Positions 1 through 11,848 are shown, counted from the first letter of the stretch. The stretch: DNA of 64,000 nucleotides from Lepraria neglecta (GCA_033220425.1 CM065650.1:4868629-4932628); one strand, 5' to 3'. A program made the numbers and translations. Notes: generated by a model not told the origin, from the letters alone.

Positions 1-561
1 ATCCTTATTTTAAGTCTTAATATACTCTATTCCTTTTTCTATATCTATTATATTAAGATCTTTAATCCTTACCCTATATACTAGTACTCTATATATCTAT
101 ACTACCGCTTTGGCTTTCTCGCTGAAAACCGATATCTATCCTTCCTATTCTCTAAGCTTCGTCGCTTCTTCCTCTATAGCCGTAGTAATTACTATATCTC
201 TACTAGGTAGAGTTCTTGCTACCCTGATATCTTTAGTACTAATCTTATTATTTCTAATATATTTAATTAACTTTCTCTGCTAGCTCTTATAGCTCTTTTA
301 CTATATTTACTTTAGAAGCTTCTTTATCGTTTATCCTAACTATTATCTCTATATTTTTATTATACGGTATAGATAGAATTAGTACTCTACTAATAGAGGA
401 GGAAGGGGAGGAATAAGTAAACCGGTTATCTTAGAGCCTATTGGCCACTCCGGTCCATAATATAGTAGCTACGCTGCTTATTATATAGGATCCCGCTAGT
501 TAGTTCTTGATAATAGTAAGCTTTTCGTCTATAGCGTTATCTCTAGTAGTTATCTCTCTAG
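1..561 (-). pseudogene. LINE (Tad-like) ORF1, downstream part, RIP-damaged
   Basis: Read on the minus strand, this stretch gives a nearly continuous protein-like frame interrupted mainly by TAG/TAA. It includes a segment reading approximately RTLPSRDIVITTAIEEEATK, followed by EKAKAVV and a V-Y-R-V-R-I-K-D-L-N-I stretch. That pattern resembles the ORF1 (gag-like) protein of Tad1-type fungal LINEs, in which a L-x-S-G-D-I-x-I-x-T segment is followed by a G-V-x-x-H-x-I-R segment. The upstream half of the same frame lies at 11640-11848. The two halves join in frame across the Gypsy target duplication, so the Gypsy complex inserted into this coding sequence. It is not functional. The family assignment rests on motif resemblance only. 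Confidence 0.5.
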
Positions 562-1016
562 TGTTACGATTAGGAAACATAATCAGGGATGCGCTCAAGG
601 AGCGTAGCGCCCGTCATGGTTCGAGTCGACGAATTAGTATCCGACTCGAATAGACCCTGAAGGCTTGGCATGCTAAGCGATGAGCGCAATGAGCGTAGTG
701 TAATCAAAGCGATCATAATGATAAGCGCAATGAGCGCAGTGTAATCTGTGCGATCAAGAATGCTTGGCATGGATTTCGTATATCTATATATATAGAGCAC
801 TACTTACTACTTGGAGCATCGTGCTTAACTTCCTATTCAATTGTTTACTATATACGATAGATCTCTTAGGCTAGGCACTAAATATATATTATCTAATCAT
901 ATACCAGACCCGCTTAGCATCACTTGAAGCCTGCTTTATACTCTTGCCCGGTTATACCTCTATCCCTATTAAGAATAATCTATATACGATACCAGCACGT
1001 AACGTGGTTTGTAACA
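562..1016 (+). repeat. 5' LTR, subfamily A (455 bp)
   Basis: Begins TGTTACGATTAGG and ends TTTGTAACA (TGTTA...TAACA inverted ends). It is followed by the same leader (ctttgagcacccttaagg) seen after the LTRs at 30368 and 35490. It matches 11185-11639 and 30368-30822 in length and sequence. It contains the repeated gagcg/gcgct-rich segment characteristic of this family. Confidence 0.9.
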
Positions 1017-2879
1017 CTTTGAGCACCCTTAAGGATGAGTACTATACTAAGAGACCCTAGGGTACCTACCCTAAGCTCCTCAGGAGGAGGAAGCGGATAG
1101 AGACGCCCTACTATTAACGAAGGACTTAGTAGGTATATCAAGATAGTCTAGCCCGACTTATACTATAGAGAAAGAGACAAGCTCGAGGGATAGCTATCCT
1201 AGATATTACTGTATCTAAAGTTCTAAGGGGACCTTATACCTATATAGAGATATCCTACCTTCGCTATTACTTACTTATATAGAAGAGCCCAAAAGTAGGT
1301 TAATCTATTCCTAAAGAAGTATATAGAAGATAATAATAAAGACGGTAAGATCAAATAGTAGATAGAAAGTATAGCAATGTTCAGGCTTAAAATCCGCCGT
1401 ATATTCGGACTATCTAACAAGGTTAATATAGTAATATAAACTATTTAATACTTAACTTAGAAGAAGTCTATATTAGAGTATTTAACTTAGTTTTAGTAGT
1501 ATATAGCTAAGACTAACTAGGATAATAATATATTAATAACTATATACCGAAGAGGTCTAAAGGATAATATTAAGGACAAACTTATAAGGTTAGAGACTAT
1601 TCTTAATACCCTTAATAAACTAATCGAAGAAGTAATTAAAATTAATAATAAGCTATTCGAAAGGACTATAGAAAAGAGATATAACAGAGGAGTTAGCGGT
1701 ATAGAATACTTAAGCTTTTTCGCTAAATCGAAGAGCTACTATCTAGATTATAGAGAGAATAACCCCTACGGACTAAGGCTAATAGAACTGGACTTTACGG
1801 AGAAAAAAGGTAAGAGGCCTTATAAAGGGCCGCCTAGGGGCAAGAAGCAGTAAGGGGGCAAGAAATACTTACGTATTATAGCTATAGTAAACCGGGCTAC
1901 TTTACTAGAGATTACAAGTTGAAAAATATAGTATATTAACTATAACTAAACGTACTAGAGAAAGTATAAACCTAGGATAATATAGACGGTACGCCTAAGG
2001 AGATTCTACTAGTATAGGAAGAAGTTGAAGAAGATATTAGTTCCTAGTATAATAGGATAATATAAGAAGAACTTGATAAAGAATCCGAAAACGGCGATAA
2101 CGACTTTACGAGGAGGTTTAATGCTGATGTTAGGGAAAGATATTGAATAGATATTAGAAACCTAAATATTAGAGATAGTAGTAAGACTTAGAGAGATTCT
2201 AAGTCGGATAAGGATAATAAACTAGACCTAGAATAGAAAGAAGCCCTTAGCACGTTAGAAGCTGAATAGGAAGAAATATAACTACTAAGGGAACTGATAC
2301 CTATATCTACTATATCTAAGGAAAAGAAGAAAGAGGACTCTAAGGAATCATAATAGGAAGAAGAAGAACCGGATTACTAACTAGATCGAAACTACCGAGG
2401 ACACAAAGAAGTACTATAGGAAGAGTACGCTACACTCTATTATATATAGTATAGGACGCTAAGGAATATCAAGAAGGGACTAATAAGGGTACCTTACTAT
2501 AGATATAGCTTCTATTATAACTACAGAAGGAATAAATATCTATAGTACCTCGTAACTAAAAGGATCTACTAGTTCTTCCTAGGAAATAATATAGGTTAGT
2601 TAGAGCGCGTTAAGAAAGAAATAATATACTATCTATACGCGGAAAAGTGCTATCTTAAGGAATAGTACGCCTATTTATATAATAACTATACGGAATATAA
2701 GCAAGCAAAATCTGAAGTAGGATTCCTACTCCTACTACCGAAGTAGATAGAATCTATAGCAGGATTTCTATAGGGAAAAGAGTAATCCTTTATAGCAGGG
2801 GTAGCTATAAGGAGATCAATATGTTAACCCCCAAACAATATCTGTGTTCCGCGCAATACAATATATATATAAAGATACC
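1017..2879 (+). pseudogene. Gypsy gag region with mutated zinc knuckle
   Basis: This is the 5' leader followed by a Gag-like frame. Around 1540-1860 the frame matches the 36415-36735 copy (Y-R-R-G-L-K-D-N-I-K-D motif, then a K-R-P-Y-K-G-P basic stretch). At 1874-1918 the zinc knuckle reads YYSYSKPGYFTRDYK. This is a C-x2-C-x4-H-x4-C knuckle in which the Cys codons and the His codon have become Tyr codons, the change expected from RIP. An acidic, Glu/Asp-rich linker follows to about 2400. Many TAG/TAA codons interrupt the frame, so no Gag is made. Confidence 0.75.
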
Positions 2880-5838
2880 GGTAATTATTAATAGATAGCG
2901 GACCGTTACGATAATAGATTCTAGAGCTACTAGAAATTTTATTTTATAAGACTTAGTACGGATAACTAAAATACTAACTTAAAAAAATTATAATAGTATA
3001 ACCTCTAGATAGCCGATAGGTTAATACTATTAATAGGAAAGGTAGACGAAGAAATACTTTTATTACCTATTATAATTCGACGCTACTATAAGGAGATTAT
3101 CTTTAACGTCATTAGGATAGCTACCTATTATATAATTTTAGGAATACTTTAGTTAAAGAAGTATAACCCAATAATCAATTAGACTCGAGGAGTACTCAAG
3201 ATGGATTAATCCGGTAATATTACCAGGATTATACCTATATATTAGCAGCGTTTAATAGTAGATAAGAAGTTAAACCGAAGACTAGTCGAGGTATATATTA
3301 CCTTAGCTTCGTATAAGGACGGTACTAAAGAGTAGTCCGACTCTATAGTTACTAGTAGAGATTAGTAGGATAATAAAGTGAGAGTTAAGGGAGGAACTAA
3401 TATACCCTCTATCCCTTAGGAGTATAATAAGTAGGTATACTTATTCGAGGAAAAGACGAATACAGAAGTATTACCTAAATATCAGCTATAGGATTATAAG
3501 ATCGAACTCAAACCTGGTAAGCAACTAACATTTAGACCTATTTACGTATTATTAGAAAAGGAACTTAAAGTACTTTGCGGGTATATTAACGAGAACCTCA
3601 AAAAAGGATTTATTCAAGAATCTAAATTACTAGTAGGTTATCCTATCCTCTTCGTACTAAAAAAGGATAGAAGCTTAAGACTATACGTCGACTATCGAAA
3701 GTTAAACGATATTATAATCAAAAATAGATATCCATTACTAAATATAGGAGAGCTATAGGATTGGCTTAGTAAAGCAAAGATATTTACTAAACTGGATCTT
3801 AGAGGTATATATAATTTAATTCGAATAAAAGAAGGCGAAGAATAGAAAACTACCTTCTAAACAAGATATAGCTACTATAAGTATCTAGTAATACCGTTTA
3901 GATTTACTAACGCACCAGTAACCTGCTAAGCACTTATTAATAATATCGTACGAGTATACTTAGATCGAATAGCGATAGCGTATCTCGATAATATACTAAT
4001 TTATTCTAAGAACAAGAAAGAATATATCGAGTATATATAGGATATCCTTAGATACCTATTATAAGTAAGACTTCTTCTTAAACCGGAAAAGTACGAATTC
4101 TATAAGGAATTAGTAGAATTTCTAGGATTTATAGTTAGTATAAGAGGTATTAGTATAAGCCTAGACAAGATTAAAGCTATAGCTGAATAGCCTATACTAC
4201 AAAACGTTAAAGTAGTATAAAGCTTCTTAGGATTTACTAACTTTAACAGGAAATTCATCGAAGGCTACTCCAAGAAAGTACTACCTTTAACGGATATTAC
4301 GAAGAAAGATATCGGATTTATATAGGGGAAAGACTAATAGAAAGTATTCGATACACTAAAAAAAGCATATACGGATCTACTAGTACTCGGTACCTTTTAA
4401 TCAAACAAGCCAGCTCGTATCGAAACGGATATATTAGATCTTGTAATTAGAGTATACCTATATCAAGAAAAAGATGGAAAGTAGTATCTAGTTACCTACT
4501 ATTTAAGGAAGATATTAGTAGTAGAATAGAACTATAATATACACAACAAGGAACTACTTACCGTAGTATATACATTATAAAACTAGCGAGTATACGCAGA
4601 GAGCTACTCGGATCTAACTATCTTTATAGATTATAAGAACCTTCTTAACTTTATAATAACAAAGGAGCTAAATAGGAGATAGGTTCGATAGTTAGAACTA
4701 TTAGGTCAATATAAATTCAAGATAACCTATACCCCAGGAAAAGATAATAGTCGAGTAGATACCCTTAGTAGGCAATCGGACTATATAGAGGAAAAGAATA
4801 TTATAGAATAACTAATCCTAAAGAAGGAAGCGGACGGATCACTAGTACCATACCAGGTATTAGTAGCGACCCTTCGTATATCAGGACCTGATATAACTAA
4901 TAGGATCGTAAAGGCCTATAATAATAATATATTCGCAACAAATCTATAGAAGGATTAATAGGATTTAGTATTACTTAAATACCAGGATAAGGCCTACTTA
5001 CCTGATATATACGTTAAAGAAGTAATCAGGGATTACCACGACGACCCTTTACAAGGTTACCCTAGAGTATCTAAGACTATAGAACTCCTAGGATAAGGAT
5101 ACGCGGCGCCGAAGCTTCGAGCGCGCGTCGAATAATATATTAAAGAATGTATCCAGTACTAGTAGAATAAAGCGGTACGATACGCCAAGTACGGATAAAT
5201 ATAATTTGCGCCTATACTAGAGTTACTATAGGATAATATTATAATAGACTTTATAGTTAAACTACTACCTTTAAGGGATCCAGCTACGTAAGATATCTTT
5301 AATTCAATTATGGTTATTATAGATAAACTGACGAAGTATATAATTATAATACCATTCAAGGAAACCTATAAAGTAGATTAGTTAGCCTTCGTACTACTTG
5401 ATAAACTAATAAGGGATTATAGTATACTAAAGTCAATAATATCTAATAGAGATAAGTTGTTTACTTCTAACTACTAGAAGACACTTATAGCAGTAATTAG
5501 AACCAAACTCTAGATATTAATAGTATATCATCCGCAAATAGACGGATATATAGAACAAGCAAACTAAACGATAGAAGTATATTTAAGATATTACATAAAC
5601 TAAAAATAAGATAACTAGGTCTTACTACTTCTAATAGTATAACTAGCGTATAATAACAAAAGGTTAGACACAACGGGACTAACCCTATTCTTTGCTAACT
5701 ACGGAAAGAATACTAATATATTTCTGTAACTAAGAGAAGGACCTAACGCAGAAAAAGCCCTAGTTAAAGCTAAAGAGCTAAAGAATTTATATAAGGATAT
5801 ATAGAGGTCTATTAAGGGCTCGAATAGTAGGTTAAAGG
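2880..5838 (+). pseudogene. Gypsy pol: protease, reverse transcriptase, RNase H, integrase (first part)
   Basis: A retroviral-type aspartic protease motif lies at 2917-2940, reading DSRATRNF where the B element at 37770 keeps DSGATRNF; the active-site Gly has become Arg. RT follows. The Y-R-K-L-N motif is near 3694 and the catalytic box at 3981-4007 reads YLDNILIYS, so one of the two catalytic Asp residues (YLDD) is now Asn. RNase H-like sequence with a TDILDLVI segment lies near 4425. The integrase starts with a degraded HHCC region near 5035, followed by an I-I-D-F-I-V-K core near 5240. The frame is cut at 5838 by a 742-bp foldback element and resumes at 6581. Numerous TAG codons fall at Trp/Gln positions. 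Confidence 0.85.
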
Positions 5839-6580
5839 TACAGCCCGGAAAGATATAGGATGGTATGGGATATTGGCTCTCTTACCCATCCCGGGGTATA
5901 GTATAGTATCAAGGTCTAAAATCCCATACCATTAGTAGGAGGTATGGAATCTCAATGGGATATCCCACGGTATGGGATATTGGTGGGATTATCTAATAGT
6001 ACGGGATATTTTCGGGATATCCCAGTGGCGGATAAGATAAGACCTATACTTAGAATTTGTAGTCATTATTCTAGTTATTAAAACTTCAAATATTTTTTTG
6101 AATATTCTATAATTCTGTCACGAAATAGGTAATGGATCGATGAGATCTAATTGGTTGGTTGGATAATATATATATGTGTTGATTATTGTCTATACGGGGT
6201 TGTAGAATCTACTTATATACGGGCCTCAGCCCTAAATGGCTTGGCAGTAGAGATAGTCTATGACAAATTCTATATTTCCTACTAGAATATCCTATATTAT
6301 AGAATATTCAAAAAAATATTTGAAGTTTTGATGACTAGAATGATGACTAGAAATTCTAAGTATAGGTCTTATCTTATCCGCTACTGGGATATCCCGAAAA
6401 TATCCCGTACCATTAGATAATCCCACTAATATCCCATATCGTGGGATATCCCATTGAGATCCCATCCTATATCTCCTAAAAGATATGGGATTTAGGATCT
6501 TCTAATCCTATCCTATACCGGAATCCCATACCCAACCCTTGGGATATCCTATGGGATATCCTATATCTTTCCGGGCTATA
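5839..6580. mobile_element. 742-bp foldback element (hAT-like MITE), copy 1
   Basis: The element starts TACAGCCCGGAAAG and ends CTTTCCGGGCTATA. It is flanked by perfect 8-bp direct repeats gttaaagg (5831-5838 and 6581-6588). The uninterrupted sequence exists at about 40690 in the other Gypsy element, which confirms the empty site. Long inverted arms of nearly 300 bp (with a divergent patch inside) surround a short centre. A second copy of exactly the same length lies at 34639-35380. No transposase is encoded. An 8-bp duplication suggests hAT mobilisation; P and Merlin families also make 8-9 bp duplications, so the superfamily is inferred. Confidence 0.88.
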
Positions 6581-7020
6581 GTTAAAGGAATAAGTTAATA
6601 AGAAAAGAAAGAATATTCCTCAGCTAAAAGAGGGGGATAAAGTATACCTCCTAATAAAAAATATAAAGATAACGAGACTAAGCAAGAAACTGGATTATAT
6701 TAAAGTTAGACCATTCTTAATTAAACGGATAAAGGGACTAGTTAACTATAAACTCTAACTACTACCTGACGCCAAGGTATATCCGGTATTCTATATCTCG
6801 CTCCTGGAGCTAGTAGACTCTAGTATACCTCTCTAAGAAATATTTCATTATAATATTAAGGAAGAAATAGAGTACGAGGTCAAGAGGATCCTAGATAGAA
6901 GGAATTAGTTCTATCTAGTTAAATAGAAAGGGTATAACGAAACAGAAAATACCTAGAAACCTTTTAGGAACCTTGCGGGGAACTATAGGGAATATCTACA
7001 AGAGTTCTATTAGAAATAAG
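6581..7020 (+). pseudogene. Gypsy integrase C-terminus with chromodomain
   Basis: Resumes the pol frame after the foldback element. At about 6865-7019 it reads a chromodomain: a YEVKRILDRRN start, then F-Y-L-V-K-(stop)-K-G-Y and N-x-E-N-T-(stop)-K-P. The stops sit where W-K-G-Y and T-W-E-P Trp codons are expected (TGG to TAG). The C-terminal chromodomain places the element in the chromovirus clade. Its last codons overlap the end of the antisense ORF described at 6964-7475. Confidence 0.8.
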
Positions 7021-7475
7021 AGAAGACCAGTTAAAGCTCTCAGGGCCCTCTAGGCCGGCGGGGAGGTCGAACTACTTAGAGCCAATATTGAATATCAGAC
7101 CGTCGGGGGTACCGGAAGGAAACTTTTAGTCCCTCTCTAGCTCCTCGATATTCTGTAACTCGCGCTTAACTAGCCTCTTCTCTTTATTTTAGACGAGGTT
7201 AAATTATAATTAAAGGCGTATAAGTTTCGTCTACGTTTCCTTTATTTCTAACTAAGTATCGTCGCGTACTTTTTTAATATAATATATTTCATTAATAGAT
7301 ATAACTAGGTCGTACTTCTTTCCTATAGTAATATAGTTAGAATAATAATCCGAGCGAGCATCTACTATATACTATTTATAGCTCTTTGTATAGAGGGTAT
7401 AAGGACGTATTACGAATCTAGATAATTTACTAGAAAGTTCTTTACGGCGAATAACGGGATCTTTAGATTAGATAG
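6964..7475 (-). pseudogene. Antisense ORF downstream of pol, copy 1 (subfamily B)
   Basis: On the minus strand, opposite to gag-pol, a frame of about 170 codons runs from near the 3' LTR back into the chromodomain coding end. It contains RRKELSSKLSRFVIRPYTLY, a KKYDLVISINEIYYIKK segment, a charged helical stretch with the heptad look of a coiled coil, then TPDGLIFNIGSK and a C-terminus ending P-Q-G-S-stop. In-frame stops are almost all TAG/TAA at Trp/Gln positions, as expected from RIP. The same frame is present at 10627-11105 and 41071-41573. I do not recognise the protein family. The start codon is not resolved. Confidence 0.6.
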
Positions 7476-7539
7476 TTCAATAGGGTAGTATAAAGGATGG
7501 ATAGTTTCTCGGGACGAGAAATCTGGAGGGGGGAGCTAG

Positions 7540-7959
7540 TATTAGAACCAGGAGGTTCTGACAGGACTATCCTAGAGGATATAGTACTATAGATAGGACT
7601 AGTAGCTGAAGCGATGAGCGCAACGAGCGCCGTGCGCTTATGGCGCTCAGAAATAATGAGCGCAATAAGCGCCGTGCGCTCATAACGCTTATAAAGAGCT
7701 TGGTAGGATTTCCTATTGCTATATATAGGAGTACTTGCTTACCACTTGGAGTATCGTGCTCAACTTCTGTTTTCATCTAGTACTTACTATATACGATAGA
7801 TCTCTTAGGCTAGGCACTAAATATATACATCATCCGATTATATACCAGACCCGCTTAGTATACACTTGAAGCCTGCCCTATACTCTTGCTCTATACACCT
7901 CTATCCCAGTGAGAATCAATCCAATAAACGGACTACCGCACGCAACGTGGTTCGTAACA
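7540..7959 (+). repeat. LTR, subfamily B (3' LTR of the inserted B element)
   Basis: Begins TATTAGAACCAGGAGG (from TGTTAGAACC) after a purine-rich tract (ggaggggggagctag) and ends TTCGTAACA. It is 420 bp against 409 bp for the B LTRs at 35490 and 41647, and shares their gcgatgagcgcaacgagcgc segment. It is followed directly by ctaacgtttagacc, the RT sequence of the surrounding A element. Confidence 0.87.
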
Positions 7960-10680
7960 CTAACGTTTAGACCTATTTACGCATTATTAGAAAAGGAACT
8001 TAAAGTACTTTATAGGTATATTAATAAGAACCTTAAAAAGGGATTTATTCGGGAATCTAAATTACTAGTAGATTACCTAATCCTCTTTATACTAAAAAAG
8101 GATAGAACTTTATAGCTATATATTAACTACCGAAAGTTGAACGATATTATAATCAAGAATAGATATCTATTACTAAATATAGGGGAGCTATAGGATCAGC
8201 TCGGCAAAGCAAAGATATTTACTAAATTAGATCTTAGAGGCGTATATAATCTAATTTGGATAAAAGAAGGCGAGGAATAGAAAACTACCTTCCGAATAAG
8301 ATATAGCTACTATAAGTATCTAGTAATACCGTTTAGACTTACTAACGCACTAGTAACCTGCCAAGCACTTATCAATAATATTATATAAGTATACTTAGAT
8401 CGAATAGCGATAGTATACCTCGATAATATACTAATTTACTCTAAAAACAAGAAAGAATATATTATATATATATAGGACGTCCTTAGATACCTATTACAGG
8501 TGAAACTTCTTCTTAAACTAGAAAAGTACGAATTCTATAAGGAATTAGTGGAATTTCTAGGATTTATAGTTAGTACGGAAGGCATTAGTATAAGCCTAGA
8601 AAAGATCAAAGCTATAGCTAAATGGCCTACGCTACAGGACATCAAAGTAGTACAAAGCTTCTTAGGGTTTACTAACTTTAACCGGAAGTTCATCGAAGGC
8701 TACTCTAAGAAGGTACTACTACTAACAGATATTATAAAGAAGGATATTAGGTTTATATAGGGGAAGGACTAATAGAAGTCGTTTAATACGCTAAAGTACT
8801 CTATACCTTTTAGGCTAATATACCGGCCTATATCGAAGTAGATGCCTCGGACCTCGTAATCGGAGTATGCCTATATCAGGAAAAAGATGGGAAATAGTAT
8901 CTAGTTACCTACTATTCAAGAAAGATATTAGTAGTAGAGTAGAATTACGATATACACGATAAGGAACTACTTACTGTGGTTTATATACTTTAGAACTAGC
9001 GAGTATATATAGAGAGCTACTCGGATCTAACTATCTTCACGGATTATAAGAACCTTCTTAACTTTATAATAATAAAAGAGTTAAATAGAAGATAGGTTCG
9101 ATAGTCGGAACTTCTAGGATAGTATAAGTTCAAGATAACCTATATCCTAGGGAAGGATAATAGTCGAGCAGACGCCCTTAGTAGGCGATTAGACTATATA
9201 GAAGGAAAGAATATTATAGAATAACTAATCCTAAAGAAAGAAGCGGACGGATTACTAGTACTATACTAGGTGCTAGCTACGACCCTCCGTATATTAGGAT
9301 CTAATATAACTAATAGGATCGTAAAGGCCTATAATAACGATATATTCGTAACAAACCTACGGAAGGATTAGCAGGATTCAGTATTACTTAAATACCAGGA
9401 TAAGATCTACTTACCTAATATATATATTGAGGAAGTAATTAGGGATTACCATAACGACCCTTTACAAGATTACCTAGGAGTCGCTAAAATAATAGAACTC
9501 CTAGGACGAGGATATATAGCGCCGAAGCTTCGGATATGTGTTAAACGATATATTAAGGAATATATCTAATACTAGTAGAATAAGTCTATACGATATGCCA
9601 AATATAGACAAATATAATTTGTACCGGTTCTAGAGTTACTATAGGATGACGTTATAATGGACTTTATAGTTAAACTACTACTATTAAAGGATCCGGCTAT
9701 ATAGGATACCTTTAACTCAATTATAGTTATTATAGACAAACTAACGAAGTATACTATTATAGTACCTTTTAAGGAAACCTATAAGATAGATTAGCTAGTA
9801 TTCATACTATTAGATAGGCTAATTAGGGACTATAGTATACTAAAGTCGATTATATTAGATAGAGACAAGCTCTTTATATTAAACTACTAGAAGATACTTA
9901 TTAGAGTAATTAGAATAAAACTAAGGATGTTAATAGTATACTATCTATAGATAGATAGATAAATAGAACGTGCGAATTAAATAATAGAAGTATACCTTAG
10001 GTACTATATTAACTAGAAACAAGATAACTAGGTATTACTACTTCTAATAGTATAACTGGCGTATAATAATAAGATATCAGATATAACGAAGTTGATACTA
10101 TTCTTTACTAATTATAGAAAGAATGTAAATATATTTCTATAACCTAGGGAGGGACTAAATATAGAAAAGGCCTTAGGAAAAGTAGAAGAGCTAAAGAATT
10201 TATATAAGGATATATAAAGGTCTATTAAAAGCTCGAATAGTAGACTAAAGGAATAAATTAATAAAAAGAGAAAGAATATTCCTTAGCTAAAAGAGGGGGA
10301 TAAAGTATACCTCCTAATAAAAAATATAAGAACGATAAGACTAAGTAAGAAACTAGATTATATTAAGGTTAGACTATTCTTAATTAAATAGGTAAAAGGG
10401 CCTATTAACTATAAACTTAAACTTCCCCCTAACGCCAAAGTATATCCGGTATTCTATATCTTACTCTTAGAGCTAGTAGACTCTAATATACCCTTATAGG
10501 AAATATTTTATTATAATATTAAAGAAGAAACGGAGTTCGAGGTCGAGAGGATTCTAAATCAAGTTAATTAGAAATATCTAGTTAAGTAGAAAGGATATAA
10601 CGATATCGAAAATATCTAGGAACTACTTAAGAATCTTGTAAACTGCTAGGAACTTCTATAAGAGTTCCGGGAGCGTTATA
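7960..10680 (+). pseudogene. Gypsy pol 3' part of the outer (A) element: RT to chromodomain
   Basis: Starts inside RT at the same point as 3528 in the other copy and continues through RNase H, integrase and chromodomain. The RT box at 8416-8427 reads YLDN. Two short frames (7909-8115 and 8500-8760) are surviving RT pieces; the second contains the gypsy segment VEFLGFIVSTEGI and the following [15 protein letters not shown] motif. A degraded chromodomain (EFEVERILNQVN, then K-Y-L-V-K-stop-K-G-Y) lies at about 10522-10680. The 5' half of this A element is the gag/protease sequence at 1017 onward. Confidence 0.85.
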
Positions 10681-11105
10681 GAAGGAGGACTAATCGATTC
10701 TATCTAGGAAATCGAACTGCTCGGACGAGACGTTGAATATTAGGTTATTAGGAGCGCTTGGAGCGGACCTCTAGTCTTCCTCTAACTCCTTAATGTTTTA
10801 TAACTTATATTCTACTATCTTCTTCTTTTCGTTCTCTATAGTATTAAGCTACGCCTAAAGACGTATCAACTTAGCCAGTGTATCCTTTACTTCTATACGC
10901 AGTTCATTACGCTACTTTTCGATATGACGCATCTCAAGAGGTAATACTACAAGGTCGTATTTTCTACCACTACCTATATAGTTAGAGTACCTGTTAGATT
11001 CTTCACCTATAAGATACTACTTGCCGCTAGCAACGCAACGAGAATACGGCCGTATCACAAATTCGGATAGCTCGCTAGCCAGCTCCGTTCGACGGACGGT
11101 TGGCT
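10627..11105 (-). pseudogene. Antisense ORF downstream of pol, copy 2 (subfamily A)
   Basis: Minus-strand frame of about 155 codons in the same position as copies 1 and 3. It reads RRTELASELSEFVIRPYSR, then SNYIGSGRKYDLVVLPLEM, a charged helical segment K-D-T-L-A-K-L-I-R-L ... E-N-E-K-K-K-I-V-E-Y-K-L, and APNNLIFNVSSEQFDFL. Compared with the B copies the protein is clearly homologous along its length although many residues differ. Such divergence with a preserved frame and length suggests selection on the protein before RIP. In-frame stops are TAG/TAA only. The function is unknown. Confidence 0.65.
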
Positions 11106-11184
11106 TATTTGAACATTTAGTACAACGAGGTAGTATAAAGGATAGATGGTTTCTCAGGACGAGAAATCTGGGAGAGGGAGCTAA

Positions 11185-11639
11185 TATTACGATCAGGAAA
11201 TATAATCAGGGATACGCTCAAGGAGCGTAGTGCCCGTTATGGTTCAAGTCGACGAATTAGTATCCGACTCGGATAGACCCTGAAGGCTTGGTATACTAAG
11301 CGGTAAGCGCAATGAGCGTAGTACGATCAAAGCGATCATGATGATAAGCGCAATGAGCGCAGTGCGATCAGTGCGATCAAGAATGCTTGGCATGGATTTC
11401 GTATATCTATATATGCGGAGCACTGCTTACCACTTGGAGCATCGTGCTCAACTTCCTATTCAATTATTTACTATATACGATAGATCTCTTAGGCTAGGCA
11501 CTGAATATATATCATCTAATTATATACCAGACCCGCTTAGCATCACTTGAAGCCTACTTTATACTCTTGCCTGGTTATACCTCTATCCCTATTGAGAATA
11601 ATCTATATACGACACTAGCACGCAACGTGGTTCGTAACA
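11185..11639 (+). repeat. 3' LTR, subfamily A (455 bp)
   Basis: Begins TATTACGATCAGG (TG to TA), ends TTCGTAACA, and is preceded by a purine-rich tract (gggagagggagcta). Same length as 562-1016. The following tctgg matches the tctag before the 5' LTR except for one transition. Confidence 0.9.
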
Positions 11640-11848
11640 TCTGGCTAATTTTCTAACTTTATCTAGTACCGTTTAGATTCTAGGTTCCTGAATCATTTAT
11701 TCTATAAATGCTACTAGGGCTTATAATACTTCTTAGAGAGTGTTTAAGGGAGGTTTCTATCTATTAGTAATATAGTTTAACCCGGTATTTGCTGCTTGCC
11801 GTAGCATGATTGTATACTCCTTATAGTCTATAGGCATTTGGTCCTATA
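11640..11848 (-). pseudogene. LINE (Tad-like) ORF1, upstream part
   Basis: The minus-strand frame runs toward the Gypsy 3' LTR and reads, among others, V-R-K-L-A-R at its end. It joins in frame with E-I-T-T-R-D-N-A-I-D-E-K-L-T-I-I-K-N on the other side of the Gypsy complex (near 560-490). It therefore carries the N-terminal side of the ORF1 pseudogene listed at 1-561. It is cut on the other side by the LTR beginning at 11849. Confidence 0.45.

Larger units (their letters stand above)
562..11639 (+). mobile_element. Ty3/Gypsy chromovirus complex, recombinant of two subfamilies
   Basis: The complex is bounded by two 455-bp LTRs of one subfamily (LTR-A, 562-1016 and 11185-11639). The flanking 5-mers are tctag and tctgg, which fits one target duplication with a single RIP transition. 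The inside is not one element. Reading left to right it holds gag, protease, RT, integrase and chromodomain, then an LTR of a second subfamily (LTR-B, 7540-7959), then a second RT-integrase-chromodomain set starting at the same point in RT (ctaacgtttagacc), then LTR-A. The simplest reading is that a B element inserted into the A element after ctaac, and homologous recombination between their gag/protease regions later removed the 5' LTR of B. All ORFs are broken by RIP-type stops. Confidence 0.8.
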
